From contig NC_049981.1 in NCBI RefSeq assembly GCF_000003815.2, positions 9,181,779 through 9,245,778 on the forward strand: 64,000 bases of DNA. The letters are read 5' to 3'. Below, one piece after another: positions 47,062 through 57,600 of the stretch (its first letter is position 1; every line of letters starts with the position of its first letter). The notes beneath the pieces were generated by a model. That model was not told the DNA's origin. It saw only the letters and a program-made list of their open reading frames with translations, and did no database searches. Made by a program: the position numbers and the translations under genes. Source of the DNA: Branchiostoma floridae (lineage: Eukaryota > Chordata > Leptocardii > Amphioxiformes > Branchiostomatidae).

Positions 47062-48293
47062 AGAAAGGGCTATCTTGGTAAAGAAAACAGAAATAAAGTA
47101 AGAGATAAATAAAAGTATTCTAAACATTGAGGTTCATAAATAAAGTAAACATGGATCTTTCTTCGCTTTGTACATGTCTAAAACAACTTGTGGAGTGAGG
47201 AATAATGATAGGCATATATTTCATCACGTAGGTTTTCAACGGCAAAAATTACATGTAGGTAGAGTATCACAGAGTGGTACACCTTAACAAAAGAAATTAT
47301 GAAAGCACATAACAACTAAATGACCAAACTTCAGCCTTGATGACAAAGAATAATAAGGCTTGTCTCAATGGAACTTCAAATTATATGAAAAGTTGTCTAG
47401 TTGTAAATGATTACATGCCTTCTCATATATATATGTAATCATATGGTAAACATGCATACAAGCTTTCTGAACATTAGAAAACATAAATAGATAATTCATG
47501 GTAATTTTCAGCATTCCTTGCATGCGATAATAATCGCACAAATTAGAGAAACAAGTCCAGTCGGACGTGTCTAAAGTTCGCCTGTGCGCGTCGTCTGCAT
47601 CCCCCCTATAATTTCCCGCCAAAACTTTTGACCTGTGTGCTAATGACAAGTTAAATATGACTCAAACTTCGCTAGTTTCAAAAGATCAAACTAGGTGTGA
47701 ACAATCCACTGAAGAGTTTTGTTGATGTTTGTCTGGAGTGATGTCTAAGTAGGCACTGACCCCCTGCCCTCCAGGCAAGGCGACCCCTCCATCAATCATG
47801 ACGTAGTAACAATAGGACAGAAAATCAGACGACATTTTGCCTCAGACCGCCATGACAGTGGCTCGGAGCGTCTTCGTTGGTGGTATCAATAACACGATAA
47901 AACACGAATGATTTGAAGTGTGATGACCTTTTATTGTCTATTTCTCTTTACTGAACTGGTTGCTCTATCATTTCTCATCAAAATAGTGTCTATGATTACA
48001 TTTTGACGGTTTTACTTTAGCGTTTGTGTAAACATTAAAAGACGTGTAGGTTTGAATTGTTTTGCCCCTTACACGAGTGCATTTATTTCGTGTCAATGAA
48101 TAAACACAGAGGATTGAATGAGTCCTTGGATCAACAACACCGATACCAGACCCCCTGCCGTGGGTAACCTTCAGGTAACCTTCAACAGTTGTGGGCGTGT
48201 TCTTTTTAGATGTTCCACGACGTCCTTGGAAATTGCGAAAGTTTGCAATTGTATCTTCCACTATCACAAAAGTGTCAGACATCAGAAAACATT

Positions 48294-49721
48294 TAATGAC
48301 AATGACAATGACAATGATGTTTATTGCATGTTCATGCCCCAATGGGGCTAAATGCATTAAGTTTGATATAAAGTTAATGACAACAAATAAACAATGATAT
48401 ATCCTAATAATAACTATTTTCTACAAGCTTCGTCCCTCCTCTTAAAACATGAGTAAACGAACTTACACAGTTCTTCCAATATGTCATAGTTAGTTGATGA
48501 CATCAGATATTTAAACATGTCTACCTTTGTTATGTTTGTATATTTCTCTTTAACACGTTTAACATTAACAAGGCTATTACGCATATCATTGTACAGAGAA
48601 CACTCAAGTACAAAGTGCATTTCATTTTCTATACATCTGACATTCTTATTACAAAACATGCATATTCTATCGTCAGGAGGAGTTCGGGTGTATCTGCCAG
48701 CTTCAATTTGCAGTGGGTGATCGCTGATCCTTAATTTAGTCATGGCTCGGCGATAACTAAAATTTGTTATCTCTAGGTACTTTTCTCTTTCATAAGTAAG
48801 CTTGAATTTTCTGTAGGTTCTTAACTTATTACCTTGGTTTTCCTTCATGCCAGGAGAATTCATTTCGGAGTAAAAATTTTGAACAAAGTTGTCTTTCAGT
48901 CTTTGGTTTACTTCGGACTGAGCGAAAGATGTGTTGCGATCACTGTTAATCAAAAGATAGGCAAAACCAGACTCCTCCAGGATTTTACTAACATTGGAAA
49001 ACCAGCATGGTATGTTGCGACTGTGTAAGTCCTTCTGTACAAGAAAAGCTTCAAATTGTAGACTATTTCTTGGCACTTCTTTAACTAATCTTTTGTAGTA
49101 TGAATACAATCTAGTATATACTTCGATCCACAGAGGATACCTGCCTAGTTCTGCCCTTGTTGCAAGATTACTTGAGTTTTTTCTTACACCTAATAACGAC
49201 TTGCAAAACTTCAGATGAACTTGTTCAATGGGTGACTTATCATTTAATCCGATTTTGCCCCATACCTCTGCACCATAAGTCAATATAGGGACAACGCAGG
49301 CATCAAATAATTTACAATATACTGAAATTGAAGGATTGGTTTCACTTAGTGTTGTTTTAATACTGAACAAAGCTCTTAGCGCCTTCTTTTGTAGTGTTTT
49401 TAATGCTGTTGTGAAGTTGCAACCTGTTGTAAGCACCACTCCTAAATAGCAATATGAAGAAACTATCTCTATGTCTTCGTTGAGTATATGAAATTTGAGA
49501 TTTGAGAACATATGACCCTTTTTGTTAAATACGATTATTTTTGTCTTATTTATGTTAACTGATAATTTCCATTTGTTGCAATAGAGACCTAGTTTATCAA
49601 TTGCATTTTGAAGCCCATTTTGGCTAGTTGATAGTAGGACAAGGTCGTCGGCATAAAATAAACTTGATACTTCAGATGTATTTTTTATTCGATGTATTAA
49701 ATAATAATCTTCGATCCACAA
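48294..49721 (-). pseudogene. 5'-truncated LINE: reverse transcriptase part and 3' end
   Basis: A 435-codon open frame (49721-48414) without its N-terminal part. FYADDLVLL (residues 22-30) is the polymerase YADD motif. KTKIIVFN, YLGVVL and TYGAEVWG are downstream landmarks of the endonuclease-type (CR1/L2/Jockey-like) non-LTR reverse transcriptase. The C-terminal CMFC...HFVLEC is the zinc-knuckle-like end. The 3' UTR ends in a short (TTGTCA)n tract (about 48296-48316), typical of LINEs that lack poly-A. The frame is intact over 435 codons, so the insertion is fairly young, but most of ORF2 is missing. The upstream junction meets an inverted endonuclease piece at 49722. Confidence 0.85.
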
Positions 49722-49815
49722 AAGATCTGAAGAATCTATCTTTGATGTACTAGAACAGGACGTGGCACGTTTTACGTCCAGAGGTTTTGTGATTCTCGGA
49801 GGAGACTTTAATAGT
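49722..49815 (+). pseudogene. Inverted LINE endonuclease fragment
   Basis: On the plus strand the frame reads RSEESIFDVLEQDVARF then TSRGFVILGGDFNS. VILGGDFN is the conserved GDFN motif of the APE-type endonuclease domain of non-LTR retrotransposons. It lies head to head with the reverse transcriptase on the other strand, and runs directly into the ATT microsatellite. Confidence 0.65.
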
Positions 49816-49844
49816 TATTATATTATTATTGCTATTATTATTGC

Positions 49845-49884
<40 letters not shown>

Positions 49885-49987
49885 GTTATTATTATTATTA
49901 TTATTATATTATATTATATTATATTATATTATATTATATTATATTATATTATATTATATTATATTATATTATATTATATTATATTAT
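49813..49987. repeat. (TTA)n then (TTATA)n microsatellite
   Basis: About 30 ATT units with few interruptions (49813-49906), then about 16 units of a TTATA/ATATT pentanucleotide. Confidence 0.95.
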
Positions 49988-50004
49988 TATTACTGCTCAT
50001 ACTT

Positions 50005-50223
50005 TGTTATTGGAGGGGAGGACACATTAATTTCTCTACGTCATTAAGTTAAAGTAGTCACTAATTTGAAAATATTCATCCTACATTTTTTCAAATATGG
50101 GACAAGACAATGGGCCATTTGTGTGTCAGTGAACGTGAAAAAGAGAACGAATACTCTTCTCACTAATCAATTCACTGATTCTTTTTCCTTGTACATTGTT
50201 TGTAAGTTTTACCATTTCTGTAT
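50005..50223. repeat. Direct repeat of 220 bp, copy 1
   Basis: Starts TTATTGGAGGGGAGGACACA and includes GACAATGGGCCATTTGTGTG. About 90 percent identical by eye to 50884-51103. No TG...CA ends, so it is not an obvious LTR. Confidence 0.9.
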
Positions 50224-50883
50224 TAACTATTAATAGCATCAATTGAGATAGGAATATTTTTAAGGCTGAAAAATTCAACCGTGAGCGTCAAAGCACAATT
50301 TACAACGAATACGTTGCTGAATTGCATTAGGAAAAGTAAACCTTTTATTATTATTTTTTGCCATGAAAATCCACCCATGACTTCTTTAGACATCAAACAC
50401 ACAAACACACAAAAAACACTGGCAAGACATAGCCGTAGACACCTGTAATGGGTTGCTGGAGAGAATTTTTTTTGAAGGGGGACGTATGCAAAGCCCTTAG
50501 GACACGCAAAAACGAGGAGCCCAACCCAACATCTGCTTGGAGATAAGTTCTCTGTATCATTGCTGTGTAACTATGAATCATTACTGTACAATGATAAAAG
50601 ACTATACGTCCATTTTTCCGCGGAAGTAAATGTAATACTCTCTAAGTGTTCTACGGAGGCGTCTTTGACAGGAGTGGACGAAGGTCGTCCATGTTGGAAT
50701 CAGAGTTCATTCACTAACATTATGGGATCAGCTGGCGCCGACATTATGTATTTATGAAACAGCTCAGACAAATTGTAGTCGAACTGTCAACGGGTCCCTA
50801 GATTTAAAACAACTGTCCGTTTTTCGTCAATTCCTTACGGTCAAGTCAATAGTAAAGGAAGTTTACTACTGTTAAAGTATACG

Positions 50884-51103
50884 TTATTGGAGGGGAGGAC
50901 ACAATAATTTCTCTACTTCATTAATTTAAAAGTAGCCTCTAATTTGATAATATTCATTCTACATTTTTCAAATATGGGGCAAGACAATGGGCCATTTGTG
51001 TGTCAGTGAACGTGAAAAAAATAACGAATACTCTTCTCAATAATCAATTCACTGATTCTTTTTCATTGTACATAGTTTGTAAGTTTTACAATTTCTGTAT
51101 GAC
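50884..51103. repeat. Direct repeat of 220 bp, copy 2
   Basis: Same sequence as 50005-50223, separated from it by about 660 bp that contain no recognised gene. The lone motif AACATCTGCTTGGAGATAAG lies at about 50529. Confidence 0.9.
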
Positions 51104-51398
51104 TATGATACCCGCTTAAGCATCTTATTTGATTAACACAATGAAACTCAACACGCTATATAAACCATGCATTAGATGCAAGCTTCATGATGTAAAAGAG
51201 CCCAACACGAGCATCGAGCTCGAGAAGAATAGGGGTGACCCCTATCGGCTGAAAACGCCCGTCTTTGTATGATTTTGACAAAGATGTACCTGCAGTTCCA
51301 GAGCAAGCTGCTTGGGGGCCCAAACATCCATTCTTGCTTGCATTGTATTACAACCTATCTACCCAAAAGTTCTGTTGCAGTACCAAGGTCAAATACTG

Positions 51399-51523
51399 GG
51401 GGGGGGGGGGGGCAAAATCGACCTTGACTGTTACCTTCCCAACACCTACCTACGTATTAAATATCATCGTAATCCATCAAGAGGTTCTTGAGTTATGCTG
51501 ACTACAAAAATACAAAAAAATCG

Positions 51524-51559
<36 letters not shown>

Positions 51560-51590
51560 AACACACACACACAAACACACACACACAACA
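51399..51590. repeat. Poly-G run and (CA)n tract
   Basis: A G14 run at about 51399-51412, and a (CA)n tract with periodic AACACA interruptions at 51522-51590. Confidence 0.9.
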
Positions 51591-51999
51591 ATATCTCCAT
51601 TTCATGAACATAATGACTGTCTAACCTTTCCCTAATGTAAAACGTATCTATTATTTCGTTTGGCCCACGGAATTAAAAGCCTACATAGAGATGTGTGATA
51701 GACAGATAAATCACTATGATTTTCAAACAAGATTAGAGTCGTCTGTGATTATGATAGGTTCTCCACCCTGCCCATCATACCAACCTCCCATAGGATATAC
51801 GATAACTCCAAATCCCCCAGGACTATTCCATTAACAGGGTTGGAGAGGGGCGGTCAGGGACATCTTTTCTTTTTAAATCCCAGTTCGCTTTAGTCTTGTC
51901 CGTGTATACATGTATTAAATGTGTTAATATTATATTATTGGCCAAAGTTATCGTTTAAACTGATACATGCGAAGTAACTATTTTCGAAAAGAAATCTGA

Positions 52000-52146
52000 C
52001 ACTAGTTCACCTTTATCTGCGGGGTAACTTTTACCCGTTGTAGTTAAAAACAGGGTATTTAGGGATATCAAGCTTAAGACGGTGGTTTCAAACTGCAATA
52101 TTTCGACTTGATATCCCTAAATACCTAAATACCGTTTTTAATTACC
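52000..52146. mobile_element. Palindromic MITE-like element, right end truncated
   Basis: Left arm ACTAGTTCACCTTTATCTGC, ending GGGATATCAAGCTTAAGACG. The inner right arm TTCGACTTGATATCCCTAAA is present, but the ACGGATATAGG... terminus is lost. Confidence 0.65.
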
Positions 52147-52564
52147 TCGCATTGTGCTTTAAAATTCAATTTCTACTAGCACCCGCTCCCCTTACATAAC
52201 AGTATATTTCCAGTAACTCTAGACCTCACAATGATACTGTATCTAGATGCTTGAAAGTATAATTTCCCAGATCCCATAGATATACATTCGAATATTTTAG
52301 CATATGCATCGTAACCGTTTTGTAGAATTGCGCAGCTACACATCTAACTTAAGATAGGAAAATTTGTCTTAAAGGGACATTCCACTCCAGAAGCGATTAT
52401 TGTATTTTTGATGCGCAATTTGATGCCGTGCAAATGCTATTTTTTTCGGTCGTAGAAGACTCTGAACGCAGCGTATACATTCCAAGTAATGGTACAGTCA
52501 ACGTCATGACGTTTTACAAGGGGAGCCGGCGACGGCTGGCAGTAACTTGAGCGACGTACAAGCC

Positions 52565-52822
52565 TTACATGACAGAAATATGGCACTAAGGTCTGCGACA
52601 TAACGGTTGCTATCTGTCAATGTCTAACCAGGCGACACGAATTTTTATTGACAGTCATTTGAGTGTCTGACAAATCTGGCATGACAGAAATATTCGACAA
52701 TGATCTGGCGCGCAACGGTTCCGATATATCAATGTCACATTTTTTCTAACGAGGCGACGGTTATTTTTATTGGCAGTGATTTGAGTGTCTGACAAGTCTG
52801 GTATGACGAAATGATATATCAA
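52565..52822 (+). repeat. Two tandem units of about 115 bp ahead of the tRNA gene
   Basis: Units start ATGACAGAAATAT (52569 and 52681) and a third, shortened unit leads into the tRNA. Each contains ATTTGAGTGTCTGACAARTC and a TTTTTATTGRCAGTSATTTG block. At the place where the tRNA begins in the third unit, units 1 and 2 have GGTCTGCGACATAACGGTTG and GATCTGGCGCGCAACGGTTC, which resemble the tRNA 5' half. Confidence 0.7.
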
Positions 52823-52895
52823 GGGTCTGTGGCGCAACGGATAACGCGTCTGACTACGGATCAGAAGATTCCAGGTTCGAATCCTGGCAGACTCG
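52823..52895 (+). tRNA. tRNA-Arg (anticodon ACG)
   Basis: 73 nt with a full cloverleaf. The acceptor stem GGGTCTG/CAGACTC pairs with one G-T, the A box is TGGCGCAACGG, and the anticodon stem TCTGA/TCAGA encloses the loop CTACGGA (ACG). The T arm CCAGG-TTCGAAT-CCTGG holds the B box GGTTCGAATCC. The discriminator base is G, and CCA is not encoded. It closely follows the animal tRNA-Arg(ACG) sequence. No intron. Confidence 0.97.
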
Positions 52896-52910
52896 ATCTT
52901 CTTTTTTATT
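52896..52910 (+). terminator. RNA polymerase III terminator
   Basis: A run of six T (52902-52907) starts 7 bp after the tRNA, as expected for a functional gene. Confidence 0.85.
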
Positions 52911-53055
52911 TTTCTGTACAATGAAAACACAAACAGGACACAACATAATCTGTACCCACATGTACCCGACAGAAATTATTTTACAGTCTTAATTTTAGTA
53001 TTACATGTAGTAAGATAAATTAACGTAAGGGTTATTTTCTTTTACTTGTCAGTCT

Positions 53056-53243
53056 GTGCGTGTGTGTGTGTGTGCGCGCGAGCGCGTATGTATGTGCGTG
53101 TGTATGTCTGTGTGTATACGTGCGTGTATGTGCTTGTGTATGTCTGTCTCAGTGTGTGTGTGTGTGTGTGTATGTGTGTTCTTGTGTGCGTATGTGTGTG
53201 TCTGTGTGTGTGTGTGCATGTGTGTGTGTGTGTGTGTGTGTGT
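53056..53243. repeat. (TG)n-rich microsatellite
   Basis: About 190 bp of TG repeats interrupted by TATG, CGTG and CTTG. Confidence 0.93.
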
Positions 53244-53669
53244 GTAGCTGTGTATGCCTGTGTTCTACCAGATTATTCATTTCACCGAGGGAGTGAAGTC
53301 TGCCATCTCCTATTGCCTTGTTGCTGATTACATCATCATCATGCATAAATCTATACTACATAATCCAGCAGCCTTCAATACGAATCATATGGATATACTA
53401 ACTAGCTATCCAAGAGGGATATATGTGTGATATCAGTACCATCTGGAGCCCATGTTGTGGCTGTTTTCTTACCATTACATCTCTGGTATCTCTTAAATCC
53501 TCGATCTTATCAATGGTTTCTTCACAACAGGGATCCTCAACTGATACGCGCGTACGCAAACAAGGCTGAGACGTACGTTGTAAGCAGAATATGGGGAAAC
53601 CCATAGACAACTAGAAATTTGAATAATATAAAAGACAACAAAAGTTTCAATACTTTTTTTTAGAAAATT

Positions 53670-53880
53670 TGGCGTCCAATGGCTCAGTGACTAAGGCTAT
53701 CGGACACGGGATCAAAATGTCATGGGTTATATTCATGGCATTTTTAGCTAGCCTAGCGTTGTGCCATTGGGAAGATTCTGGGAAGACACCTTACAAAGCA
53801 GTCCTAAATCCACCCAGGTGTGGAAATGAGTACCTAACTACGTTTTGGGAGGTAAAATATGAAGAAGAGGAATGGGTTCC
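53670..53880 (+). mobile_element. Family B SINE (diverged, with tail)
   Basis: GGCGTCCAATGGCTCAGTGA (A-box-like) with a decayed B box, then TTGTGCCATTGGGAAGATTC and CCACCCAGGTGTGGAAATGA followed by GTACCTAACTACG. The GTGCC.TTGGGAAA module is shared with the copies at 21715 and 22305. It accounts for the start of a 123-codon open frame here, which is therefore not a gene. Confidence 0.55.
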
Positions 53881-54494
53881 GCCTTTCAAGACCTTGCCAC
53901 CGCACTTGCGGCCTCAAGAAGGCCTCTTTTTAAAACACCGACTTTCACCCGACGTCTGCTTGGAGTGCATGGCTCGTAACTCACGAGCCAACCACCGCGC
54001 GGGAAACAAACCCGCGGGCAAACATGTTCGGACATCTTGAAAGTGTCCATTGTTGTTGTAGTGATGTATGTCTCTCACCCACCGGGCCCGATAGAGTCGT
54101 CAAACTGCACCACACTTGACCTTACTCTGTGGGGATGGGGAAACAGGGGTCAAATGTTCGGTAATAAATATCACAATGGGCGCCCTCATCCTGTCGTCTG
54201 CAGCTCAGGCGTTGCCATGGACACGGCTCAGAAGTTTGGCGGGAGGTTTCACCAACTGCGACGGTATGCTGAAGATGTTGGACTTTATTGGAAACTTTAT
54301 CCTTGGTAGTGAGAAAATAGAGGGGCCCTCATCTACAAACAGTTACAATTAGATGCCGATTTCAACTATGAAGACAAACAATGCCTAGTCTAAAGCCCCA
54401 TTCAAGACATGTTGTTTCTCTGACAAAAATCACAGTAAAAGTGATTTTAAATTTTATGAAATCAGTTATTTTGATAAACTGCATTTTGATTACC

Positions 54495-54640
54495 TCCCCC
54501 AAAATGGAGGTATTGCTTTGGGTGTGTCTGCATCAGCGTGTGTGTGTGGGTGGGTGCGCGCGCGCGTGCGTGTGTGTGTTTTTATGTGTCTCTGTTTGTC
54601 TGTCTCTCTCTCTGTGCGTGTGTGTCTGTGTGCTTCAGCT
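54495..54640. repeat. Palindromic start plus GT-rich tract
   Basis: ACCTCCCCCAAAATGGAGGT is followed by TTTGGGTGTGTCTGCATCAG and a GT/CT-rich run. It is the same type of ACCTCC...GGAGGT unit as at about 26907. Confidence 0.5.
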
Positions 54641-57600
54641 TAAGCCCTTGATTTAAGAACGGTCGGCTGAATCGCAATGATTTGGTATGTTGGTAGTTCT
54701 AGTTTCTATATTTCAGCCGATACGCAAGTAAATGCTTAATTAGTCATAAACACTGGATAGATTTTGTTGGAAACGCCCAGACGGCCTTGCCTATACATAA
54801 TGTATTTGTACCTAGACAAAGCAGTGGCTTGAAGTGACGGAAATAGATTTGTGTAAAAAAAAATGGCATTGCCTATAGTTCGGCCTGCTTCATTTCACAG
54901 AAGCACATGAGGACAGCTAGTTAGCGCCTTGTTTTCATAAGGACCTTCATTGATAAACACGACACGTCTAATTTTCATCGCTGTCTTTGAAGACCTTTGT
55001 TCTAATCCTTCAACATCCTTCCCAGACTTTCAACTGTCAGATTATTCCGGATTTAGTCAAAAATGATTACAGGCAAACATCCTTCAAGTCCCATCTGAAT
55101 ACTGTGAAGAATTACAATCCTTCACAGGTGTGGTGATATAACCCTGCAACTGTGGTTTGACAACGGAAATCTGTTACAGTAAAAGAAGAACAGTAAATCC
55201 TGTCTACAGCGACAACTCGAGGGATTTGATCAAAATGGTTACAGTAGACAGCTGGTCACTAAAGACAGGTCTTCAGTATGCAGAGGTAGACGTTGTACTT
55301 TATTTGTGTTACGTATACTATAAATGCTACAATGTTCGCACTATATAAAAGGTCATAGTGTCCTTGGTCGTATCAAGGTATAGATTTCTTCGTATAAATG
55401 CATGATTTCAAGTATGTCAAAATACTTTTCTATGATAACGTTCACTACTTTTCAGCACGTTGTAGGTATTTTTTAAACATGGTATGAGTTCGGAAGTTGT
55501 GTTTCTTCTCGTTTCTTCGGGTAAGAGGACCATCAGCCTTTCAAGATGGCAGCTTGTCATACAAATACTTCACAATCAACTAGGCTTTTCAAGATGTATC
55601 ACGGTTGCCAAAATTCATAGATTGCTGATGGAAATACTTTTTTTTAACTGGGGGGATAATCTAGCTACTTTTTTCCAGAACATTTTCCCGTCTACTTCAA
55701 AAAGGTATTGACGCCAAACAGGATTTGCGAGAATATCATTTTTGTGGTACATTCATGAATTCTCGTCTTTTTGACAGAAAGTCTATGTTATCATTTTGTC
55801 CAAAAACGTATTCCATCTGTTATTCCTGGTGTTGAACCTTCTGTCACCGTCACACAAGATTTAGCATGTCAGAACACATCCCCTGAGCTGTAAGCACCTA
55901 CAGGGAGGCCGGTGACCTCCACGGACCGCCGACAGTGTTCGAACCTTTGAGCCTGACCTCTGAGGACATCATGGCGATGTGGAAAACGAGATTAGGTCTC
56001 GCACAGTACGAAACTGACACCGAGACCTTTGACCTGGGTGAGGCATGCTGGGAGCCCGCTGCGAACGAATTATTTGGTAACAGACGTGAACTTACAGACA
56101 GAAATGCCAGTAGGAACATTTTAGTTTAACCCAAGGTCACGACACGCTATGAGAGGTCCTTGTAGTTGTCTTTAGAGGTCATAATGGTGGGCATGAGAGA
56201 ACAGGTGGATGCGTCTCTTACCAACGTGTTCTAACGGTTACTTTGGAAACGTCCAAAAGATTAAGACAATGAAGAAATGACATAGAATAATTGTGATATC
56301 TTTGTTATTTTTGCCAATAGCTTAGAAAAGTACGTAATTCTGTATTATCAATACTAACGTTATCATATGAACTTGGAATATTCAACTGACAATATGTCAT
56401 ATCAGATGTCAGGTGTCATGAAATATGTAATCAGATTCGTTTTCAACACCACACACCGCCTACATACCGTGATTAAGCATCATCAAATACTCACTGTTGC
56501 TCAAAAACAAGACGTTCAAGTTCAAAAACAGTATGACATGCACATTGGTGTGTTCATCATTTCGCAAGGTCAAATTGAAAGCCACGGGACTTTTCAGATT
56601 TCCTAGATCATTTACAAGCGGGAAGATGGAATCACTAAGGTCAAAGCTACTTGATCTCTCAATGTCAAATGGCTCTGTGCGAGTATAGCATACCGTCTCG
56701 GCTTTCAATGCCAACATATGCTTTGTATTGCCTTGTTTTGTCGAAGACGACTTCATAAAGAAATCGTGCCTTAAGATTTAAAAGTTGTATTGATAACCTT
56801 GTCAAAAGTAGACTTGGAGTGTCTTTTCACAAGTCCTCAGTGTGTTAGGATGCTAAATTATGATCTATGACTAACGTTTTCAATTAGTAGAAGAGACAAG
56901 GAGTTGAGACCTTAGTCGTCCAACCAATCAACTGACCTTCGGACGTGTCACATGTCGAAAGACCAACTGTCCGATAGACTGACGGACAGACAGCATCGCC
57001 TGAGTGACCGACCAACTGTCGGATAAATTTGCCAAACGACCGATGGACTAACGGACAACACAAAATCTACAATCAGACTGACAACATTGGACGGATTCAA
57101 CAGGGCAACAGATTCATGATTGTCATTAAACTTTTCAGCTTCGCCACAACGACTCAAATCACGCTTCACACATGTTTTTACCGCCATGAAAATGGACGTA
57201 TCTTTTATGTGCATGTTTGTATGCGTCTGTCTGGTAGAATCTCTGGATCGGTTGTAGTGATGTTTGGCATATGGAGACGGGTTGGGAAGATGAAGGTCAA
57301 GGTCGAGTATGGTCCCTGGAGTATGACCTTGGTACTACAGCAAAACTTCAAGTTGTTGTTTTCTTTCGCACAAGACATCGTTGTCTTCTTCTCTCGTAGA
57401 TTACACTGTTAGCTATTGAGCGCTAGCCGTATGTGCATAGAATTCGTTTTTTGACAGCCTGAGCTAAATATGCACTCTGTCTTATGGGTGACAAAGAGGC
57501 AGTCGAAGTTAGTTTACTTGAGTTTTTAATAAGTGCCACATCACTTGCTTGGGCACCTTATCTACCTACTTACACGGTAACTTACTGGCTATTACAATGA

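Noticed and set aside
53149-53346. Open frames in the TG/CA tract and in the (CACT)n, (GTTGT)n and (ATT)n tracts
   Set aside because: Simple-repeat translation in all frames.
53669-54040. A 123-codon plus-strand open frame with a hydrophobic start
   Set aside because: Its first half is a tRNA-derived SINE (family B head and body), and no splice or protein family support exists for the rest.
55935-56129. A plus-strand frame in a GC-balanced island with GGTGAG donor-like sequence
   Set aside because: No matching acceptor or partner exon was found; it could be non-coding. Left unannotated as a gene.
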